DNA of 64,000 nt from Pohlia nutans (lineage: Eukaryota > Streptophyta > Bryopsida > Bryales > Mniaceae), in contig CM040104.1 of NCBI GenBank assembly GCA_022496805.1, forward strand, positions 8,159,650 through 8,223,649, written 5' to 3'. Below are positions 57,473 to 64,000 of the stretch, in pieces (positions within the stretch are counted from its first letter, which is position 1; every line of letters begins with the position of its first letter). The translations under genes were made by a program, and so were the position numbers. The notes beneath the pieces were generated by a model. That model did no database searches. It worked only from the letters and a program-made list of their open reading frames with translations, and was not told the origin of the DNA.

Positions 57473-60160
57473 CTTACCCTCGTTTTTAACAGCTCCTTTG
57501 GCTTGCTCAAACAAGCGTTTCAATCCAGTACTGGATGCCGCAGCAACAGCTGCTGCGGACTGCGAAATTGCACCTCTCCCTAGCGTAGAAATAGCCCCCA
57601 CGCGAGACATCATGGCTTCCCTGCTTTGTTGTCCACTCGGGGGGTTCACTAGCAAATTTTTTAGAAACAACGTGCGATAAAAAATAAGGTCTAATATATT
57701 CATTGTGGATAAATTTTGCAAAATATGTACATGTAATATAGGGGGTTTTTTAATCGTAAAAATGGATTACATGTAAAATACCATCACAAAAAATTCTCCC
57801 AAAAAATTATAACTACTATAGGGTACATTAAAATACAACAATTTACCTTTATTTTGAAAAATACCATACCTTATAATCTTTTCCAGCAAGGTAAATAGCC
57901 CCCCAATAAATAGGTCCAGAACGCACGTGTATGCAAAACATAAGAGGGAGTGAACCCCCCGAGGTTGTCCAGAGTTTGCAAACGTGGGGGTAGATGGTGT
58001 TGTGCTCCCTTGAGTGGATTGCTGGATGTGCAATGATGGTAGGCCTTCCATATTCCGGTTCGTGAAGCGGTCAATCAATGGTTGAGAATCCGTACGTTTA
58101 ACGCCCTGCAATCAGAAACCAGTATGACATGCTCAGTACGTAAACATCAGAGTGAAATCAAGGACCCAGTTCATCCGGCAGTACAGCAGTTGAATATAGT
58201 TATGCATGAGCGGCAATGTTCGGTAGTTTCCTCATTCCCCTGGCTTTCAGCTGCTGAGTGTGTTTACTACTATCAAATAAAAATAAAAATTGTGAATCTT
58301 GTCCCATTTTGAAGAGTATTCCAATGCACTAACATGTATTATTTGCATACTGTAAGGAATTTTTAAAGTTTTTCTCATAAACTTTCCAAAAGCTGCTTTA
58401 CTTTGTGACTTCAACTTTTGTACACTTACTCAAATTCGAATTTGGTTTTAGCCTACCAGAGGGAATGGGGAAACTACTTTAGATGTTAGAGAACAACTTA
58501 CACAGGTCGATGAGAAAAACAATCTTGGGATGCTGGAAAGCAATACAGCACATCACTGACCTTAAGATCTAGAATTCGTTGGAAATCGACACCGGAACCT
58601 TCAGGTAGTAAGGCACGATATGTGTCCGCAATAGCCTCCATTGGAGACAATATAACCTGCAAATAAAGAACTCTAGTTACTGCAGAGACAGAGAGCAGAA
58701 TCCACAGTAATGCCTGCTAGAGTGGTCAGCAAAGAAGACGCTGAATTATGTGACCCTCTATCAGACGCTACATGTTGCCGACATCACCAAACGAGCATTA
58801 ATATGAGTTATCGGGAATGCCATCACACTTGCGCATCCACGAACGAGAGGACTCTCATTACCTTCAAAAGATGCTCTGCTTTGCTCATCTCACGTGCCAC
58901 GTACTTGGTGTAGCTTGCCGGAGTACTAGCCTGGAGAGATGCAAGGAATTTAATTGATGAAACTTTCTTGCATGAATGAGTGCGTAAAATGCAGGCTTCG
59001 AGAAAAAAATCATTCCAAGAATGAACATAGTATAGTAAGGCCGTACCTAGCCCCCTAGTGAAGGAACCTCCAGAAGCAAAGTTTTGACTGCATGGGTATC
59101 CAATAACATCTGCACATCATCAACAAAACAGGATCGCGTCATTCAACGACAAAGAATACCGAAAGCTCTACAACTTTAATTGAAGAATGCGGTTGTAACC
59201 ATGTGATAGTAAATCACAATACCCTACATCGACTACCATTATAGCTCATTGCTTTGGTCCACTCTTTAAAATGGCTATCAGTAGGAATTCACAAAAATCT
59301 TCAAAACGATAGGAACAAAAGTTAATATTTGTAACAAATTAGACTAAATGTAGATCAAATAATGACTAGCAATCAAACTAATCGGATCAGAGCATCCCAT
59401 GCGTTCTTCTTCAAATCAAACATACAAAGAAAGCACCTCAAGTATTCAGAAAGGAGCATTCTTCAATTCTAATTTGAGACAAAGGTGTTCAAATAGGATG
59501 AGCAAAATTCACCCGTTGCGCTCTAGTCTCTGAGATGCGCTTGCATTTGAAGATATTGTTGTGGAATCGTGGGGCAAATGACGGTGCTAGCTGCACATCC
59601 AAGAACAACGTAAGTAGAAAGACCTGCAAAATCAAGTCATGGTGTGTATGTGCACTACAGGCCACACAAATAACATACATTGTCATCATTTCGGAAGGGC
59701 ATACCTTGTCCATAAAATACTGAAAGTAGAGAGGTGAAAGAAGTCCTGCAATAACTGGGACGCTACTGGACAGGATGGCGCTGATCCCATTGACATAACT
59801 GCACTTCATCAACATTTACAAATTGTGGAAACATTTGCGACCAAAGCTTTAGACAAAACACTGAGGGTCCAGTTCACTAGAATTCTGAGAAAGCCTCCTG
59901 TACAGGTAACACTACAAAAGTTTAACTGTGCATATACACGCTCTATTTGCATACAGAACGGATCCTGGTAATCTTGTAAAACTACAAAAAAAACTGGAGA
60001 AAACAAAAGCCTTATTGAGCCAAGACCAAAGTCATGATTGAATTGCATACTCAGACTGGTCTCCAACACTTTCAAGAGTAGCCCATGGAAGACGAGCCAT
60101 ATTAGCCAATTCGTTGTCAAGACGTGTCTCCAACAGCATGATACAAGTGACGGCGAGTCA
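57473..60160 (-). pseudogene. VPS53: VPS53 gene, 3' portion (GARP complex subunit), truncated and with a nonsense codon
   Basis: Exons on the minus strand: ~60150-60051 (LLETRLDNELANMARLPWAT, ESVGDQS), 59798-59705 (YVNGISAILSSSVPV, LSPLYFQYFMDK), 59590-59513 (LAPSFAPRFHNNIFKCKR), 59109-59047 (MLLDTHAVKTLLLEVPS), 58930-58862 (SYTKYVAREMSKAEHLLK), 58656-58561 (VILSPMEAIADTYRALLPEG), 58105-57956 and ~57640-57473. Order and residues match the C-terminal third of plant VPS53, a tether for endosome-to-Golgi transport. The last codon of the fourth listed exon is TAG where Arabidopsis VPS53 has Gln, so CAG-to-TAG is likely. Upstream exons are missing because an inverted-repeat arm starts at 60243, and the first listed exon has no clean acceptor. 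The last two exons are less certain. Confidence 0.85.
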
Positions 60161-60242
60161 CTTCTTGCATAGCAAAACAAGCAGGTGGGAGTATCTTTTG
60201 CGAGGCGTCCTGTCTTGAGGCCCACTTGAGTGAGGCCTTCCC

Positions 60243-61548
60243 TGACTTGAGGCCTACTGTTCCTACCTCCGTCGAATAAGTTGAATGCTTGGACAATCCC
60301 AGCGCAACTGGCGCAATGGCGATGATTTCAGAGTATTCTGTTCACGGCTGCCAGGGCTCGGCTCCTATGTTTAGCCCTTCCATCGTCGGGTACGCTGGCG
60401 CAATGGCGTTGGTTTTAGAATCTTCCTGGAACGAACGGTCACTGCAATGGCGATGCTTCCCGAATATGCTCGTCACAGCCGCTCTGGATTGCTATATGGA
60501 GCACTGGCCATGCACGGCACCGATGGAGCTTGAATGAAATTAATAAGTTTCGCTAAGCTATTCGCTTATCCCCCGCTGGATTGATGTTTGATTCGCGAGC
60601 CGGCCATTGTGACTCCAGTTGCTGACCATGTCGAACTGATTCGAATTGAAGAGCAGGCTGCCTGTGGCGGGACTTAATTCGCGCGCAGAGCCTCTCCTCA
60701 ATCAAGCTTACCGCTGCTCCATGCGCCCTGCATGCGTCGACTCACCTGGGCAATGCAGCATTAACTCAGATTCCGCTGGCAGTAGCTAGTACGTTCTTTG
60801 CATCAATTCTGTTCCGACGAACTGGAACGATTGGAGCCCGATCAGGCGGATTGAACGATAGAGAGGACGTCTTGATGGAGCAGCGTGTGCATGCACCGCA
60901 CACGCACGTATTGCAGGTCTGTTTGCACGAACCTTGTGGCCAGCGAGTTTTCGCACCAGCTGCCCTGTTTCAGTGACCACTCTTTCTTGTCACGCTGCCC
61001 GGACGGTTCAGCAGGGGTCCAGAGTTGTCTCTAGAAGCCGTAGTCCGGTGCAGGGTGTGATTATGGTCAATTCTACAGCGTAGATGCCAGGCTCTTTCTT
61101 CCTTCTCGTGGAGAACCTCAGTCTCTAGGATCTGGCAGGTAAAGCTTCATTTCAGACTCCGACGTATTTGATGCAGATTTCACATGATGTTGCTCAAGGC
61201 ACTCGGTGTAAGCTGTGGAACGACGGTTGCTCTTGGCATTGAGTATCGGTGGGTTGGGACCTTGTGGCTTGTGGTTCGCAGAGACAGGGAGAGAATCAGG
61301 TCGAGGCACAGATCGCATCAGCACGGGCACGGAGAATAATATCGATTGGTAACGCTCTCTCTTGGCCATTCTTCAATTTACAGATGGTCAGTTTGTGGGT
61401 AAAGCAACTGGTAAAGAGTGGTATCACGGGGGTAATGATGGGTCTAAATGCACTCGTGTGTGGCGGTGCTGTATGCAGGTACTAGCCGAAGGGGATGCTG
61501 TGAGCGGTTTTGAGCAAGCAAGATTGGCGGAGATGGAGAAGGGGAATT
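60243..61548. repeat. Right arm of the 1.3-kb inverted repeat
   Basis: Inverse copy of 51056-52396. It carries the kinase promoter and an ATG at 61533 followed by the same first codons (MEKGN), then breaks into unrelated sequence at 61549. It replaces what should be the upstream part of VPS53. Confidence 0.92.
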
Positions 61549-61609
61549 TTATAATGCATCTTTGCAAAATTGCCCAATTTGGAGAGGGCTCTAGGCATTT
61601 AGGGGTTAA
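61549..61609. mobile_element. Right-end stub of a TTAA MITE at the inverted-repeat breakpoint
   Basis: TTATAATGCATCTTTGCAAAATTGCC...GGCATTTAGGGGTTAA matches the last ~60 bp of the copies at 19674 and 47836. The rest of the element is absent, so the duplication junction falls inside it. Confidence 0.75.
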
Positions 61610-62010
61610 CATACAACTCCGGGCAACAATCCAATGACCTCCATTTTGAATTGGTTGTGACTGGTGTTGGGCGGATCTACAAAAATTGATACCAGTTGGG
61701 TACTGGCGTGCACAAAGTTGAAGATGGCAAGGTCATGAGGTTCTTTAGCCTTTGCAAGGTTTTGCCCTTTTGCTCTCACTGCATGAAAGATAAAATATTC
61801 AAAACATGTCATTCTTGAAACGGGGTTACTGTGGACTTCTAACTCTCTACCATCATTCTTTAACTAAAGAATTAAGAGTCATGTCTAATATTTCAAAATT
61901 TGCTACAACAATTCTCGTGCAACAATACTTATTCATAGGTAGAGCTTACAAGGGCTAAAGAACCTTATGGTATTGGTAGGAATAGACATTTTAATTATTT
62001 GCAGAACCAA
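61610..62010. other. Intergenic DNA, nothing recognised
   Basis: No gene, repeat or RNA was identified between the MITE stub and the CACTA-like end. Confidence 0.5.
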
Positions 62011-62011
62011 C

Positions 62012-62830
62012 CACTACGGCAAACGGGTACTTTTATGACTGGCAGGATGACTGCGTTTATGACTGCGCGCAGTCATAAAAACAGGTTTTGTGACTGCGAG
62101 TCATATTTTCTACTGACCTGGAATGTGACGCGCGGGGTGACAGGGCGGGCTCATTACCGACGAGTCGCTTCGGACACCTAGTCATATGAATAAATACGAC
62201 CCAAAACGTATAAGGGGGCTCCATATACGTGCCACGTCAGCACCTCCAGCCGCCAACTTGACCGGCCCTTGTCCTTGACTTTTCGTGGTCTGTTCGGGCA
62301 GCCGAGGCCAAAATCCGACGTGGTATGTGACTCTGTCGAGTCATATTTTTCTGCTGACGTGTCAACCAACGTGGCACGTGACTCTGTGGAGTCATATTTT
62401 TCTGCTGACGTGGCATCCGACGTGGCATGTTACTCTGTGGAGTCATTTTTTTTTGCTGACGTGGAATGTGACTCTGTGGAGTTATATTCTTGCTGACGTG
62501 GCATCTCTACGTGGAATGTGACTGCCTGTCACATTTTCGGCCGATGTGGAATGTGACTCTGTAGAGTCATATTTTGGCTCATAATGTCGCTGACGTGGAA
62601 TGTGACTAGTACTTATGTTTTTTTCTGACGTGGAATATGACTGTGCATAGTCGTATTTGAGCTAACGCTGTGACTGCTGGCAGTCGTGTATTCAAGACCT
62701 CCAGTAATGTTCGACAAGAGTGCGAAGGGTAGATGACTGGTTTCAGTCACAGTATCGGAGGGAGTGAGAACATTACATGACTCGCAGTAGTGACAATGTA
62801 ATTGCCATGCATGTGGTCCTATGACTGCGT
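62012..62830. mobile_element. CACTA-like terminus with subterminal repeats
   Basis: CACTACGGCAAACGGGTAC at 62012 resembles the CACTA transposon end. It is followed by many GACTGCGCGCAGTC-, GTGACTCTGTGGAGTCATATTTT- and GCTGACGTGGCA-type units (about ten, 62030-62830). GACTC...GAGTC and GACTGC...GCAGTC are inverted within units, as transposase-binding subterminal repeats often are. The body of the element would extend rightward beyond the window. Confidence 0.6.
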
Positions 62831-63159
62831 AGAGTGATGCATTGGCTTACTGAGAGTCACATTTGTACTATATATCAGAATCATACAATGGAGGACACAT
62901 ACGTGGGATTAGAGAAATGCATCATGTTTCACTTGTATTTAGTAGGGAAACTCTCCATACAAAACCAAAACCCGTTTAATGTTAAACATAGTTTCTATCT
63001 AGCTAAACAAGTCTCATTCCTCACCAATATATACATCCATTAGCGAAGTCTTCCCGCTTCCTCTTTGCTGCAGGCTTCTCGTGGTTCTCTTCGTCATCCT
63101 GTGTGCACCACTTCAATCACACTGGATTACACAACTATTTTGCACAAACCTCATTAATT

Positions 63160-63175
63160 CACTACAAGACCCTGT
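63160..63175 (+). repeat. Second CACTACAAGA-type motif
   Basis: CACTACAAGACCCTGT at 63160 is a classic CACTA end sequence in the same orientation as 62012. It may be a nested element end or chance. Confidence 0.35.
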
Positions 63176-63238
63176 AATACAGATGTTGCGCATTCATGAC
63201 TATAATCTGTTCTATTCAGTTGGATTGTGACTAGTCCC

Positions 63239-63440
63239 TGTGACCTTCTCAGGATACATTACTGAACCATGTGACATTCTCACTGTGTACATTACCGATC
63301 CCTATGACATTCTCGCTGCGTACGTTACTGATCCCTGTGACATTCTCGCTGCGTACATTACTCAACCATGTGACATTCTGACTGTGTACATTACTTATCC
63401 CTGTGACATTCTATACGTATATTACTGATCACTGTGATAT
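63239..63440. repeat. ~33-bp tandem repeats (GTGACATTCTCRCTGYGTACATTAC)
   Basis: Six imperfect units in tandem, each GTGACATTCT followed by a TACATTACTGATCCCT segment. The unit length is a multiple of three, which makes an artificial open frame with an 11-residue repeat; I do not regard it as coding. Confidence 0.8.
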
Positions 63441-63523
63441 TCAGGCAATTCATCAACATTGCGTGCTACGTGAAACATGGGTAGAAGATTTAGAGGTCAC
63501 CTTTTGTTTCGCGGTCGCGCGGT

Positions 63524-64000
63524 TTAAACTGCCTTCAGTGCGGCAACAGGCCACAGAATGACAGTGTTGAGAGCCTCACCCAAGCGCTCCACAACCGGAT
63601 CGTCCATCTGGTTAGGCTCATGCAGGAACACCTTTTCCGATCCCGGTTCAACTGCGGTAATCATGACCGACGCATTGCCCTCCTCGATCTTCCGGCAATG
63701 CATAGTGCCTCCTGCAAGGCTCACGATGAAGCCGTGAGCTACAACGGTGTCATTGGGGTTGAAATTTTCGTCAAAATCCAGTACCTTCACCTTCGAGTTG
63801 GGGGCCAATGCTGCAGGTGCAGCCTCTACCACCGATTCCACTGCTTCAAGTTCCTGCGGCCACGGTTCAAACGTTCATCATGTTAGGAATAGCTAGTAAA
63901 ACTACGAATAAGTGTTAGAGTAAAGCAAAAACCGCATAAAGGACCTACCGGATTCCGTGGTATCGCCGCTAGTTTGACGTCCTTGCCCAAATACTGAGTG
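63524..64000 (-). CDS. Partial gene of CACTA (En/Spm)-type accessory protein, 3' exons
   Basis: Terminal exon 63853-63524 (acceptor GCCGCAG|GAACTT, phase 0) and part of a preceding exon, 64000-63949 (QYLGKDVKLAAIPRNP|GTAGGT). The final exon contains VVAHGFIVSLAGGTMHCRKI, an acidic linker and RLGEALNTVILWPVAAL, the short C-terminal pattern (LG.A....WP) common in plant En/Spm-associated proteins (DUF8039-like). Orientation and proximity to the CACTA-like end at 62012 fit one element reading leftward. The N-terminal part is outside the window. Moderately sure of the family, not of function. Confidence 0.5.

Noticed and set aside
57473..60160. Intact VPS53 gene
   Set aside because: Only the C-terminal exons are present, the 5' part is cut by the inverted repeat, and one exon ends in TAG where Gln is expected.
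63240..63428. 62-residue plus ORF with an 11-residue repeat
   Set aside because: Arises from a 33-bp tandem repeat whose length is a multiple of three; no other coding evidence.
1..64000. tRNA or rRNA genes
   Set aside because: I scanned for tRNA-like arms and conserved rRNA motifs by eye and saw none; the only tRNA-related sequence is the copia primer site.

Overview
This window is intron-containing nuclear DNA of a land plant, most likely a bryophyte or other non-seed plant. The evidence is GT-AG introns, an LRR receptor kinase of the plant class XI type, an NB-ARC resistance-gene relic, plant telobox motifs (AAACCCTA), and fragments of SYP3, COG3 and VPS53 genes. The species cannot be told from sequence alone. 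Most of the window is transposon-derived.

Layout. 1-1848 is the 3' part of a DUF7869-type transposase-like gene, followed by five ~97-bp tandem repeats. 2745-6700 is a GC-rich, CCGG-dense module with an 872-codon acidic ORF on the minus strand. 6819-15937 is a Mutator-like (MULE) transposase gene split by a 5451-bp Ty1/copia retrotransposon (7583-13033). The retrotransposon has identical LTRs, an intact polyprotein, a GTTCA target duplication and a primer site matching the anticodon region of initiator tRNA-Met. 16.4-24.7 kb holds two clusters of a palindrome (core ATCGTCG-ACC-CGACGAT); in the second, about 18 copies recur every ~58 bp directly upstream of a second DUF7869 gene (24813-27665). 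A COG3 fragment and a TTAA-flanked MITE lie between the clusters.

29.6-37.0 kb, minus strand, is a 12-exon gene that I reconstructed by splice-site phasing. It couples a ParB/sulfiredoxin-like domain (GNHRR motif) with a C-terminal beta-class DNA methyltransferase-like domain (DMPE in place of DPPY, then a SAM-site motif). Its 2.5-kb second intron holds a SYP3 syntaxin fragment and GC-rich repeats. 40.2-44.4 kb is a second MULE copy. Sequences resembling MULE inverted termini bracket 29.2-45.3 kb, so the ParB-methyltransferase gene may be cargo of a very large element; no target duplication supports this.

46.3-51.1 kb, minus strand, is an intact five-exon LRR receptor kinase gene whose third intron is almost entirely a TTAA MITE. 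Its promoter and first codons are repeated in inverted orientation at 60.2-61.5 kb, and between the arms lie MITEs, an NB-ARC relic and the 3' half of VPS53. The right edge is the end of a CACTA-like element with subterminal repeats and a partial minus-strand gene.

Theme. The copia element is young and intact. The older transposon genes and captured fragments are broken mainly by nonsense codons that single C-to-T changes at CAG, CAA or CGA would explain, as expected for decay of methylated, silenced DNA. The receptor kinase is the only complete, normal-looking host gene.
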